NCBI GenBank assembly: GCA_020853525.1
Contig: JADYYS010000063.1
Span: forward strand, 1-51,348
Length of the DNA stretch: 51,348 bases
Origin: Ardenticatenales bacterium
GTDB lineage: Bacteria > Chloroflexota > Anaerolineae > Epilineales > Epilineaceae
Direction of reading: 5' to 3'
In this document: in pieces, positions 16,192 to 27,173 of the stretch
Position numbering within the stretch: position 1 is the first letter of the stretch
Layout: each line of letters begins with the position of its first letter
Translations under genes and position numbers: made by a program
The notes under the pieces: model-generated
The model's database searches: none
Seen by the model: only the letters and a program-made list of their open reading frames with translations
What the model was told of the DNA's origin: nothing

Positions 16192-18699
16192 ATGGCTGCC
16201 CTGCCACGGCGTGCCGCATGTCTGGCGCTCGGAATCCTGGCGCTGACGCTCACCACCCCCGCAACGTTCGCGTGGCTCACCGGCGCCGCCGTCGGACCGC
16301 GCGCCACGCGCACCGCCCACGCCCGCCCGGCCGCCGACGAGGTGCCGGCGGGCCAGATCGTCGTCCGCGGCCGGATCGATTACATCGACCGTGACATCGA
16401 GCGCGCACACGCCGCCGCCGGCGTGCGCGTCGAGATCTGGGACCAGGACAAGGGCTTCCCGGACACGTCGAGCAAGCTCGGCGAGGCGCGAACGGACATC
16501 AACGGCTTCTTCGAGAGCCCGCCGCTGCCCAACCAGGACCGCGACGCGCCGGGCGGCGAGGCCGGGATCACGGGCCAGGACGTCTTCCTCAAGCTCTTCA
16601 CGGACAACGGCGACGTCAAGCTCCTCCAGCTCGGGACGAACCGCGAGTTCGTCTGGCAGAGCTACGACCTCGACCGCGAGGACGGCATACAGCGGAACGT
16701 CGCCGACGGGTCCGTCACGATGCCGCGTCTGATCGTCCAGGGGACGACGCGTGACGTGGAGGCCCTCTGGACGTTCGTGAACATGGCCGAGGCATGGTTG
16801 TTCATGCAGTCGGCGAGCGGCTCGAACCCGGGCAAGGTCACCGGCTACTGGTCCAAGGACAGCCAGACCGGCCCGCTGTACGATCCGGCCAAGCGCGAGC
16901 TCGTTTTCCGCAACGACACGGCCGGCTACTCGGACGTCGTCGTCCAGCACACGGCCTACGCGCTCCTCCACAATATCTACGGCACGCTGCCGGCGGCGTG
17001 GACGGCGTGCCTTTCGGGATCCGAAGAGAACATGAAGAACGAGATCGATCCGGCATGCGCGCTCGTGCAGGGCTTCGCCACGTTCCTGCCGCTGGCCGTC
17101 TACAAAGAAGCGCTCTTCGATTCGCAGGTCCTCCGCCGGCTCGACCTCGATGCGCCCGGGCCGGTGGCGCCGGGTTGGAGCAACGGCGACCGCGTACCCG
17201 GCCGAATTGCCGGTGCATTCTGGGATCTGTACGAGGAAGACCAGACCGTCGAGGAGTTCGACACGTTCAACGCGACCTTCGGCGACGTCTGGGAGGTCTT
17301 CCGCCAGAAGAACCCGACGACGTTCGCGGAGTGGTGGGCGGGCTGGAAGGCGCTCGGCAAGGACAGCTGCGGCGCCGTCGGCAGCCTCTTCCAGAACTCG
17401 ATCGACTACGCGCGCGGCCTGCGCGTGGCGCCGATCCCCGACGTCGTCCTCGACGAGGACCAGTCGACGGTCGTCAACCTCGCCGCGTACGTCACGAACG
17501 CCGACTGTCCGCCGGATCGCCTCAAGCTGACGATCATCGATTACGGCGCACCTGAGGCCGGCATCGAGTCGATTGGCGGCACGCTCATGATCAGCGTCAC
17601 GCCGCAGGCCAACTGGTTCGGCCAGACGACCGTTCGTGTCCTCATCGCCGACGGACCGTCCAAGGTGAACACGACGTTCAAGGTGATCGTGAACTCCGTC
17701 AACGACTGCCCGCGGATCACGCCGCGGATCGCCGACCCCGGCTCCGTCCGCTACGGCGAGACGATCACGATCGACCTCGGCACGCACGGCACGGACGTCG
17801 AGACCGCGCCGGCGATGCTGCAGTGGCGGGCGGATATCGAGCCGCAGTACAGGGACCTGATGGTCACCGGCAACGGTACGACGCAGCTCGTATTCTCGCT
17901 GAACTCCTCGATCATCGTGGACTATTCCGCGCTCGTCGACATCGTCCTGCGCGACGCCGACGGTTGCGAGGTGCGCCAGCCGATCGCGCTGAACTGGACG
18001 GAGCGACCGAACCAGCCGCCGGTCATCTGGATGGACCGACTGGTGCGCGAGTACCAGGCGCCGGTGAACACGACGATCCACGTCGACCTGAACGGCGTGG
18101 CCGGGGATGCCGAAGACGGGCCGGACGGCCTGGAGTGGTTCATCGAGAACTCGGGCGACATCAAGGCCCAGGCGCTGAAGGGGAGCGACAAGCGGTCGTT
18201 CGACTTCATCCCGAGCGACGGCTACGTCGGCAGCACGTTCCCCGAGCTGGCGGTGAAGGACTCCAAGGGCCTGCAGGCCACGGCAGGCATCACGCTGACG
18301 TGGGTCATCACGAACGCCAAGCCCGTCATCCTTCGCAACCTCCTCCTGGGCAAGACCGTCGGCGCGAGCCAGGGCGGCCGCCCCAGCCCTGCCGCGTGCT
18401 ACCCGCTGGCCAACAAGGCCACGGACGCCGACGATCCGGTATCCAGCCTGCTGTGGTTCCTGCGCGACTACGACGCGGACAACCTGACCGTCACCGGCCA
18501 GGGCACGCAGGCCGTGTGTTTGCGCCCCCGCCCCGGCTTCGTCGGTTGCGAGACGGCGCGCTTCCTCGTCCGCGATCCGAAGGGCGGAACGGACAGCCAC
18601 GAGGTCACGACGTGCTGGCGGGAGATCAAGATCCTGCTGCCGTACACCGTGAAGCCGCCGCAGTCGGCGGCGATGCAGCAGCGCCGCAACGGGCGGTAG
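16192..18699 (+). CDS. Large secreted protein with degenerate metallopeptidase-like region and Ig/cadherin-like repeats
   Basis: An 835-residue exported protein with a signal peptide at 1-28. Residues 45-130 look like a carbohydrate-binding or CNA-B-type beta domain (GVRVEIWDQDKGFPDTSSKLG). Residues about 180-420 follow the layout of secreted zinc peptidases of the HEYGH...SEGFADF...GALWDLYD type, but read VVVQHTAYALLH (Gln252-His253-Thr-Ala-Tyr256), ALVQGFATF (Gln293) and GAFWDLYEED, so metal-binding His and Glu are missing. Three or four Ig/cadherin-like domains follow (from VVLDEDQSTVVNL), and the tail has ILLPYTVKPP. It is probably a surface adhesion or binding protein. The ribosome binding site AAGGAGG is 5 bases before ATG 16192, which fixes the start. 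A hairpin terminator follows. Confidence 0.8.
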   Translation: MAALPRRAACLALGILALTLTTPATFAWLTGAAVGPRATRTAHARPAADEVPAGQIVVRGRIDYIDRDIERAHAAAGVRVEIWDQDKGFPDTSSKLGEARTDINGFFESPPLPNQDRDAPGGEAGITGQDVFLKLFTDNGDVKLLQLGTNREFVWQSYDLDREDGIQRNVADGSVTMPRLIVQGTTRDVEALWTFVNMAEAWLFMQSASGSNPGKVTGYWSKDSQTGPLYDPAKRELVFRNDTAGYSDVVVQHTAYALLHNIYGTLPAAWTACLSGSEENMKNEIDPACALVQGFATFLPLAVYKEALFDSQVLRRLDLDAPGPVAPGWSNGDRVPGRIAGAFWDLYEEDQTVEEFDTFNATFGDVWEVFRQKNPTTFAEWWAGWKALGKDSCGAVGSLFQNSIDYARGLRVAPIPDVVLDEDQSTVVNLAAYVTNADCPPDRLKLTIIDYGAPEAGIESIGGTLMISVTPQANWFGQTTVRVLIADGPSKVNTTFKVIVNSVNDCPRITPRIADPGSVRYGETITIDLGTHGTDVETAPAMLQWRADIEPQYRDLMVTGNGTTQLVFSLNSSIIVDYSALVDIVLRDADGCEVRQPIALNWTERPNQPPVIWMDRLVREYQAPVNTTIHVDLNGVAGDAEDGPDGLEWFIENSGDIKAQALKGSDKRSFDFIPSDGYVGSTFPELAVKDSKGLQATAGITLTWVITNAKPVILRNLLLGKTVGASQGGRPSPAACYPLANKATDADDPVSSLLWFLRDYDADNLTVTGQGTQAVCLRPRPGFVGCETARFLVRDPKGGTDSHEVTTCWREIKILLPYTVKPPQSAAMQQRRNGR

Positions 18700-18738
18700 C
18701 CGCTCGCGAGCGACTGCTCGCGTCCAGCAACGAGCATC

Positions 18739-18768
18739 CGAGGGGCCGGCCGAGAGGTCGGCCCCTCG
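18739..18768 (+). terminator. Terminator hairpin after the 835-residue secreted protein gene
   Basis: A perfect 10-bp stem CGAGGGGCCG / CGGCCCCTCG with a 10-base loop, 39 bases after the stop at 18699. There is no T-run. It is followed by short direct repeats (CGTGGTT twice and GGGCATC twice). Confidence 0.6.
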
Positions 18769-18887
18769 TGCGTCGTGGTTCGTGGTTCGTGCGTCATGCA
18801 CGGGCATCGGGCATCGGGCCCTGAACGTCGTGCGGCGACCGACCCGCCGATCGTTCAACCCCCGTTAACAGAGCGCTCAATCCCGTG

Positions 18888-18896
18888 TGATATACT
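18888..18896 (+). promoter_or_regulatory. Extended -10 promoter element of the secreted nuclease gene
   Basis: TGATATACT (18888-18896) is an extended -10 (TGn followed by TATACT). The nearest -35-like hexamer, TTAACA (18865-18870), is 20 bases away, longer than ideal, which an extended -10 can tolerate. The leader would be about 67 bases. Confidence 0.5.
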
Positions 18897-18969
18897 GCCG
18901 CCGACCCCGCCCCCCCGCGCCCCGGCCCGCTCGTCCGCCCGGGCGCCCTGCCCCGCCAGGAGCCCGGCC

Positions 18970-21381
18970 ATGCGCCCGACCCGCACCGCGCGACCGCGCC
19001 GCCCCGCCGCCGCGCGCGCCCTCGCCGCCGCCGCGTCGCTCGCCGTCCTCGGCGCCGCGATCCTGCCGCGAAACGGCGCGTCCCGCCGCTCCACGACCTA
19101 CGCGCAGGGGCCATCGGCGACGGCGATGAAGATCTGCGAGATCCAGGGCGACGGCCCGTCGACGATGGCTCCGACGTCGACGCTCGTGACGGAAGGCATC
19201 GTGACGGCGGCATTCGTGCGCGTCGAGCCGTTCGGCTTCATGATCGAGGATCCCGGGTGCGACGGGCGCGTCGAGACGAGCGACGGAGTGTTCGTCTACG
19301 TGCCCAAGGACGTCGACGTGCGGGCGGCGGTCGGGCAGCGCGTGCGGGTCACGGGCCGCGCCAAGGAGTACCAGGGGCTGACCGAGCTCGTCGTGAGCGG
19401 CCCAACGGCCGTCGAGGTCCTCGGCACGGCGGAGCTGCCGGCGCCCTTCCCGCTGACGCTCTCGACGAACCAAGACCACAACGCGGCCCTCCTGGAGGCC
19501 CATGAGGGCATGCGCGTCGCCCTGCCGCCCGTTGCGGCCGTCGGCGGGACGGACGCGCACGGCGAGGTGGCGCTGATCGATGCGACGGCCGTGATCTCCC
19601 ACGTCCTGAGACCGGCCGCCGACCCCCGCCTGATCGCGGCCGTGGCGCCGAGCGGGTGGCCGGTCGTGACGCAGGGCGACACGCTCACGGGCGTCGTCGG
19701 GCCGCTGCACTACTGGTACGGCAAGTACATCGTGGCGGTCGACGATTGGTCGACGGTCACGGTCACCGCCGGCGGTCGCCGCCCGGCGGCGTTCGCGCCG
19801 AGCGCGGCCGGCGAGCTCACGGCCGCCACGTTCAACGTCGAGAACCTGTTCGACGGGGTCGACGATCCGGGCAAGGACGACACCGAGGCGACGTACTTCC
19901 CGCGCTCGCAAGCCGAGTACGAACGGCTCGTCGACCGGCGCGCGAAGGCGGTCGCGGAGCGGCTGGGCATGCCCGACATCGTCTCGATCGAGGAGATCGA
20001 GCACCTGTCCGTCCTGGCCGACCTGGCCGCGAACCCGCGCCTCGCGGCGGCCGATTACGGAGCCGCGCTCATCGAGGGCATCGACCCGCGCGGGATCGAC
20101 GTCGGCGTGCTCTACAACCGGTCGCGACTGCGGCTGCTCGGCGTCGAACAGCGCCAGAAGTGCATGGACGGCGCCTTGGCCGGACCGGCCGGGCTCAGCC
20201 CGTGCACGCTGCCCGGCGGCGCGCCCGGCAAGCAGATCTTCGCCCGCCCGCCGCTCGTGGTGCACCTCGGCATCCGCGGCACGGACGGCCGGATCACGGT
20301 CGTCGCGAACCACTTCAAGAGCAAGGGCGGCGATGACGGCGAGACGACGGCCACCCGCCTCCTGCAGGCCAAGCACATCGTCGACCTGGTGCGCACGTAC
20401 CAGGCGGCATCACCGACGACGCCCGTCTTCGTCATGGGCGACCTGAACGACTTCGAGGACAGCCCGCCGATCCAGGAGCTCGTCGGCACCGGCCTGCTCA
20501 CCGACCTGCACGACCGCGTGCCCGCTGAATCGGACTACACGTTCATCTTCAACGGCACGGCCCAGGTCCTCGACTACATCCTCGTCCCGCCGGCATTCGC
20601 GGCGGACCACGTCACGGACGCCCGCGTGGCCCACTTCAACGTCGACTTCCCGTCCCATCCGCCGCTGGACCGACGCCCTGAGCCTCCCCCGTTCGATACG
20701 TCGCGCGTGAGCGATCACGACCCGTTCGTCATCCGCTTCAAGCGCTTCGGCGCGCCGCGGTACGAGCTGTTTCTGCCGGCGCTGCTTCGATCGGCCGCGT
20801 TCGATGCGCCGCACGGCGGCGACGGACCGACGGCAACGGCGAGGCCGTTCCCGCCGGCCGCCACGCCGACGAGCGCGGGACAGCCGACATCACCGCCCGG
20901 CACGCCGCCGACCGCCGTTACGACGTTAGAGCCGACAGTCGCGCCGCCCACGGCGACGCCCGCCGCCGGAGAGGTGCCCCGCGCGCCGCTGCGGATCGCG
21001 ACGCTGTTCTATGACGGCGTCGTGCGGGACACCGAGGCCGACGAGTACATCGAGATCGAGAACGTGACGGCGAACGCGATGGCGCTCAGGGGCTGGACGG
21101 TCGTCTCGGCGCGCGGCACGGACCAGGTGTTCGCCTTCCCGGCGGCCGCGATGATCGATGCCGGCGCGCGCTGCCGCGTCTACACGAACGAGGACCACCC
21201 CGAGCTACCATGCGCCTTCAAGTGGGGGAGCGATCAGGGGATCTGGAACAACTCGGGCGACAAGGCGGAGCTGCGCGATCCGGCGGGGACGCTGATCGAC
21301 CACAAGTGTTACGGCGGCGCCCCTTGGGGATTCGCCTGTGCCGGCGCGATGGAGACGCCCCCGCCGACGCCGATGCCGTAG
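18970..21381 (+). CDS. Secreted endonuclease/exonuclease/phosphatase-family nuclease with lamin-tail domain
   Basis: An 803-residue exported protein. A basic signal region (1-45, ending TYAQ) leads into an OB-like domain (about 50-270: VTEGIVTAAF, FGFMIEDPG, VGQRVRVTGR), as in ExeM/NucH-type extracellular nucleases. The catalytic EEP domain (about 280-590) has TFNVENLFD, IVSIEEIE, NHFKSKGGDD, MGDLNDFEDSP and SDHDPF, with the metal and catalytic His, Asp and Asn all present. The motif ELFLPALLR and a Pro/Thr-rich linker (about 620-675) join it to a C-terminal lamin-tail domain (EYIEIENVTANAMALRGWTV). Likely role: degrading extracellular DNA at the cell surface. ATG 18970 has AGGAG 7 bases upstream. 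Confidence 0.88.
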   Translation: MRPTRTARPRRPAAARALAAAASLAVLGAAILPRNGASRRSTTYAQGPSATAMKICEIQGDGPSTMAPTSTLVTEGIVTAAFVRVEPFGFMIEDPGCDGRVETSDGVFVYVPKDVDVRAAVGQRVRVTGRAKEYQGLTELVVSGPTAVEVLGTAELPAPFPLTLSTNQDHNAALLEAHEGMRVALPPVAAVGGTDAHGEVALIDATAVISHVLRPAADPRLIAAVAPSGWPVVTQGDTLTGVVGPLHYWYGKYIVAVDDWSTVTVTAGGRRPAAFAPSAAGELTAATFNVENLFDGVDDPGKDDTEATYFPRSQAEYERLVDRRAKAVAERLGMPDIVSIEEIEHLSVLADLAANPRLAAADYGAALIEGIDPRGIDVGVLYNRSRLRLLGVEQRQKCMDGALAGPAGLSPCTLPGGAPGKQIFARPPLVVHLGIRGTDGRITVVANHFKSKGGDDGETTATRLLQAKHIVDLVRTYQAASPTTPVFVMGDLNDFEDSPPIQELVGTGLLTDLHDRVPAESDYTFIFNGTAQVLDYILVPPAFAADHVTDARVAHFNVDFPSHPPLDRRPEPPPFDTSRVSDHDPFVIRFKRFGAPRYELFLPALLRSAAFDAPHGGDGPTATARPFPPAATPTSAGQPTSPPGTPPTAVTTLEPTVAPPTATPAAGEVPRAPLRIATLFYDGVVRDTEADEYIEIENVTANAMALRGWTVVSARGTDQVFAFPAAAMIDAGARCRVYTNEDHPELPCAFKWGSDQGIWNNSGDKAELRDPAGTLIDHKCYGGAPWGFACAGAMETPPPTPMP

Positions 21382-21413
21382 CGCGCAACCACCGGCAAGT
21401 CCGGCCCCGGCGA

Positions 21414-22997
21414 TCAGTCCCCCAGCAGCACCGCCATCCGCTTCAACGCCCCCAGGTCCCGCTTCCCCGTCCCGAGCACCGGAATCGCCTCGACGGCGTG
21501 GAAATCGACCTGCCTCGGCCGCCAGAGCGTCGGCATTCCCTCGAGCGACGCGAGGAGTTCGTGCGCCGAGATCGGCAGCGCCCCGGCGTGCAGGACGAGG
21601 AGGCGTTCGCCTCGCTTGGCGTCGGGGACGGCGCACACGGCGATCTCGACGGCATCGTCGGGGTGGTGGGCGGCGAGCCAGGACCGTAGCACGCCTTCGA
21701 CATTGTCCAACGGGACCATCTCGCCGCCCACCTTGGCGAAGCGAGCCAGCCGGCCCGTGATCGTGATGACCCCTTCCGGGTCGATCGTGGCGACATCGCC
21801 CGTGTTGTAGCCGCCGTGGATGAACGCGGCCGCCGTGAGATCGTCGCGGCCGAGGTAGCCCTGCATGCGGGCGGGCGAGCGCGCGACGAGCAGTCCCTCC
21901 ATGCCGTCCGGCTGGCGGGCCAGGGTGTCGGGATCGACGGTGAAGACCTCGATGCCCGGCAACGGCCAGCCGACCGTCCCCTCGCGGATCGCGCCGGGCC
22001 GGTTCCCGGCCACGACCGGCGCGAGCTCGGTGCAGCCGTAGCCCTCGAGGAGCACCGAGTTCGGGTACTGGGCGCGGAACGCGGCGTGCAGCTCGCTCGG
22101 GCACTTCTCGGCGCCGACGACGCTGAATCGCAACAACTTGAACTGCTCCGGCGTCACGCGGCGCATGTAGGACCGGACGAACGTCGGCGTGCTGATCATG
22201 TAGCCCGCGCCGCTCTTCTCCGCCATGACGCCGATGCCGGTCGCATCCAGCGGGTCGGGGTGCGCGGCGATCCGGACGCCGTAGCACAGGCACATCCACA
22301 TCCCCGGCACGAGCCCGAAGCTGTGAAACAGCGGCAGCGCCGTGAGCAGCGTCGCACTGTCCGGCGCGATCTCGACGTGCTCGACCATCGCGCCGCAGTT
22401 CGCCAGCACCTGTCGGTGCGTCAGCTGGACGCCCTTCGGGTCGCCCGTCGTGCCGGACGAGAAGATGATCGTCGCCACGTCATCCGGTCGGGCGCGGTCC
22501 AGCCAGCGGCTCGGCAGCGCGATGACCTTCAGCATCGCCCACACGACGGCCGGTTTGGACAGCCCGCCGAGCACGTCCTCCGCCAACACGACCCGACCCG
22601 GCAGCGCTGGTTGTCCGAGGCGCTCCAGATAGAGCCGCGACGATACGATCGTCCGGAGATCCGCCATCTCTGCCATCCGGCGGATCTGAACCTCGCCGGC
22701 GGTGTGGTTCAGGTTGACGCTCGTGCGCCCGCCCAGCGCGAGGGCGAGGTTGACGACGGCGCCGCCCCGCCCCGGCGGCAGCATCACGCCCACCCGCCGC
22801 TCCTCCGGCGCGAGGCCGAGCCTGTCCCGGACCACAAGCGCAGCCGCGGCCAGGCGCAGCCGCGAGATGTCGCCGCGCTGTTCCTGGACGGCCACCCGTC
22901 CCCAGCGCCAGCGCGCGCGTGCGATCGTCGCGGCGCCGAGCGTCCGGCGGTCGCGCAGGCTCTCGGCGAGGGCTTGCTCGTAGGTCAGGCGGGGCAT
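21414..22997 (-). CDS. AMP-dependent acyl-activating enzyme, Aas-like acyl-ACP/acyl-CoA synthetase
   Basis: A 527-residue adenylate-forming enzyme that activates a carboxylic acid, probably a fatty acid, via acyl-AMP and transfers it to ACP or CoA. Visible signatures are the P-loop IIFSSGTTGDPKGVQLTH (177-194), LPLFHSFG, EGYGCTELAP, NTGDVATID, GGEMVP, and the C-terminal catalytic Lys in GTGKRDLGALK. GGEMVPLDNVE and the overall layout resemble the synthetase half of Aas (acyltransferase/acyl-ACP synthetase) more than classical FadD, but the acyltransferase half is absent. It lies 61 bases downstream of MutS2 on the same strand and ends convergently with the nuclease gene. Confidence 0.85.
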   Translation of the reverse strand: MPRLTYEQALAESLRDRRTLGAATIARARWRWGRVAVQEQRGDISRLRLAAAALVVRDRLGLAPEERRVGVMLPPGRGGAVVNLALALGGRTSVNLNHTAGEVQIRRMAEMADLRTIVSSRLYLERLGQPALPGRVVLAEDVLGGLSKPAVVWAMLKVIALPSRWLDRARPDDVATIIFSSGTTGDPKGVQLTHRQVLANCGAMVEHVEIAPDSATLLTALPLFHSFGLVPGMWMCLCYGVRIAAHPDPLDATGIGVMAEKSGAGYMISTPTFVRSYMRRVTPEQFKLLRFSVVGAEKCPSELHAAFRAQYPNSVLLEGYGCTELAPVVAGNRPGAIREGTVGWPLPGIEVFTVDPDTLARQPDGMEGLLVARSPARMQGYLGRDDLTAAAFIHGGYNTGDVATIDPEGVITITGRLARFAKVGGEMVPLDNVEGVLRSWLAAHHPDDAVEIAVCAVPDAKRGERLLVLHAGALPISAHELLASLEGMPTLWRPRQVDFHAVEAIPVLGTGKRDLGALKRMAVLLGD

Positions 22998-23058
22998 TTG
23001 GCGGCTCCGGGCGTATGTGGGCGTGGCGGTGGACTCGGCGTCCGTCGAAGGATACGCG

Positions 23059-25503
<2,445 letters not shown>

Positions 25504-25595
25504 CGAGCCAACTCCGTCCGTTCGGTCGGCGCCAATTCGGTCCGCCTTAAGAATTCCAATCTGTCAGTCACTACACGAGGAAACGAAATTGCCTA

Positions 25596-25624
25596 TTGAC
25601 AAGCTGGTGGTCAACAGGTACACT
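25596..25624 (+). promoter_or_regulatory. Near-consensus promoter with operator-like inverted repeat
   Basis: TTGACA (25596-25601), exactly 17 bases, then TACACT (25619-25624), the best housekeeping-type promoter in the window. TTGAC (25596-25600) and GTCAA (25610-25614) form an inverted repeat with a 9-base gap that covers the -35 and spacer, a natural place for a repressor. It drives the small helix-turn-helix gene and probably the LysM genes. Confidence 0.7.
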
Positions 25625-25729
25625 GGCGGGCGAGCAACCGCTACCAGCTCGGCCCAAGACAAAGCAAGTCCTAGCATGACCGAGCATCTCGTAGCTACGC
25701 GAGCCGGAGCGCTCAACAAGGGACGGCCT

Positions 25730-25966
25730 ATGCCCGAGTTTTATTCTACCCAGGACGTCGCCGACCGCCTCGGGGTCAGCATCTTCACGATCCGACGCTA
25801 CATCCAATCCGGCAAGCTCGATGCGGTCAAGCTCGAAGGCGGCTACCGCGTGAGCCGGACGGCGCTGGATCACTTCCTGTCCGAGCGCGCCACGAGCGGA
25901 CTGTCGGCTGAAGGCCGCGTCGACCCCGAACCGTCCGTCCACCCGTTCGCCTCCACGTTACCCTGA
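25730..25966 (+). CDS. Excisionase/MerR-like helix-turn-helix DNA-binding protein
   Basis: A 78-residue protein. Residues 4-55 are a classic HTH_17/excisionase-type domain: YSTQDVADRLGVSIFTIRRY, then IQSGKLDAVKLEGGYRVSRTALDHFL. Such proteins bind short DNA sites as local regulators. The tail (56-78) is flexible and acidic/proline-containing. ATG 25730 has AAGGGA 6 bases upstream and begins just before the fold; an in-frame ATG at 25676 would add 18 residues. It follows a near-consensus promoter with an inverted repeat, so it may repress itself. The LysM gene begins only 14 bases after its stop, suggesting an operon in which it may control wall genes. Confidence 0.82.
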   Translation: MPEFYSTQDVADRLGVSIFTIRRYIQSGKLDAVKLEGGYRVSRTALDHFLSERATSGLSAEGRVDPEPSVHPFASTLP

Positions 25967-25980
25967 GGAGCCCCATCACC

Positions 25981-27003
25981 ATGCGCACGATCATCCGGAC
26001 CACCCTGCTGGCCATCGCGCTTGTCGCGTTCGGCCTCCTCGACAGCCGCAGCGCTGCCGCCAACAACGGCGGCATGCACGTCGTCCAGGCCGGCGAGACG
26101 CTCTACAGCATCGCCGCCAGCTACGGCGTGAGCGCCGATGCGATCGCCGCCGCGAACGGGATCATGAATCCCGACTACATCCGCGCCGGCCAGTCCCTGT
26201 CCATTCCCGGCGCGGCCATGCCCGGCCCGGGCGGACCGTGGGAGGTCGAGGCGCACCAGTGGGGCGGCCGCTACGTCGTCAAGCCGGGCGACACCCTCTA
26301 CAGCATCGCGTGGCGCACGGGCACGAGCGTCAGCGCGATCATGGCCGCCAACGGCATCGGCAACCCCAACGTGATCTACGCCGGCCAGGCGCTGACGCTG
26401 CCGGGAGGCATGCAGCCCGGCCCGGGCGGCCCAGGCCCCGACCACGGCAAGCCGCAGCCGCAGTGCGGTTACCGCACCACGGTCAAGGGCGGTGACTCGC
26501 TGTCCGCGATCGCCTGGCGAACCGGGACGACGATCAACGCCCTTGCGCGGGCGAACGGGATCGCCTACCCCTACCTCATCTACCCCGGCCAGCAGCTGCA
26601 CGTCCCGTGCGCCGACGGCCGCCCGGGCCAGCCGCACAAGCCCGGCCCGCGCCCCACGGCCCGCCCAACGGCCACCGGCCTCGTGCCCGCGGCGTGCAAC
26701 CGGAACATCCAGATCGTCGATCCCTTGAACCTGGAGCACGTGTCCGGCACGCTCTACGTCATCGGCACGGCCGATATCCCGAACTTCCAGTTCTACAAGC
26801 TCGAGTACGCGCGCGGCACCGCCCCGCTGAACTCCGAGTTCCACTCGATCGGCGAGACGATCCGGCAGCGCGTGCGCGACGGGATGCTCGGGGTCTGGTA
26901 CCTCGGCAACATGCCCGCCGGCGATTACGTCCTGCGCCTGACCGCCGTCGACACCGCCGGCCAGTTCCCGACGCCCTGCAGCGTCCGGGTGAAGGTGAAC
27001 TGA
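25981..27003 (+). CDS. Secreted protein with three LysM domains
   Basis: A 340-residue exported protein with a signal peptide at 1-27 (ending SAAA). Three LysM peptidoglycan-binding domains follow at about 32-76, 97-141 and 164-209, each with the form V-GDTLYSIA-G-ANGI-N-I-GQ-L-IP, separated by Gly/Pro-rich linkers. The C-terminal 105 residues form a single beta-sandwich-like domain (IQIVDPLNLEHVSGTLYVIG, FQFYKLEYARG) seen, to my knowledge, in other wall-associated Chloroflexota proteins. It is likely a structural or scaffolding wall protein, as no catalytic domain is visible. GAGGAG lies about 10 bases before ATG 25981, right after the helix-turn-helix gene. Confidence 0.88.
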   Translation: MRTIIRTTLLAIALVAFGLLDSRSAAANNGGMHVVQAGETLYSIAASYGVSADAIAAANGIMNPDYIRAGQSLSIPGAAMPGPGGPWEVEAHQWGGRYVVKPGDTLYSIAWRTGTSVSAIMAANGIGNPNVIYAGQALTLPGGMQPGPGGPGPDHGKPQPQCGYRTTVKGGDSLSAIAWRTGTTINALARANGIAYPYLIYPGQQLHVPCADGRPGQPHKPGPRPTARPTATGLVPAACNRNIQIVDPLNLEHVSGTLYVIGTADIPNFQFYKLEYARGTAPLNSEFHSIGETIRQRVRDGMLGVWYLGNMPAGDYVLRLTAVDTAGQFPTPCSVRVKVN

Positions 27004-27063
27004 TCGGAACCCGCATCGAACGCCATCGGCCCGCACCGATGAAGGACCTTCGCGAGGCCGCCG

Positions 27064-27166
27064 GTAGGGGCACGGCATGCCGTGCCCTTGCCGCGGCGTT
27101 CGCGCGGGCTGGCGCGCCGTGCTCGTGTGCCCAACGGATGGGCACGGCATGCCGTGCCCCTACGCG
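27064..27166. repeat. Inverted pair of 18-bp palindromic elements
   Basis: The perfect palindrome GGCACGGCATGCCGTGCC occurs twice, near 27070-27087 and 27140-27157. The left copy is flanked by GTAGG on its left and the right copy by CCTAC on its right, so the two are an inverted pair, like a REP/BIME unit or a tiny transposon-like element. The pair lies between two LysM genes and overlaps the possible 5' end of the second one. Confidence 0.75.
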
Positions 27167-27173
27167 ACGATTC

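Noticed and set aside
25730-25966. True phage excisionase
   Set aside because: No active integrase or att sites nearby; it is placed in an apparent operon with cell-wall genes.
27039-27173. ATG 27039 as start of the L,D-transpeptidase
   Set aside because: It lacks a ribosome binding site and would translate the palindrome pair in front of an otherwise ideal signal peptide. It is kept only as an alternative.
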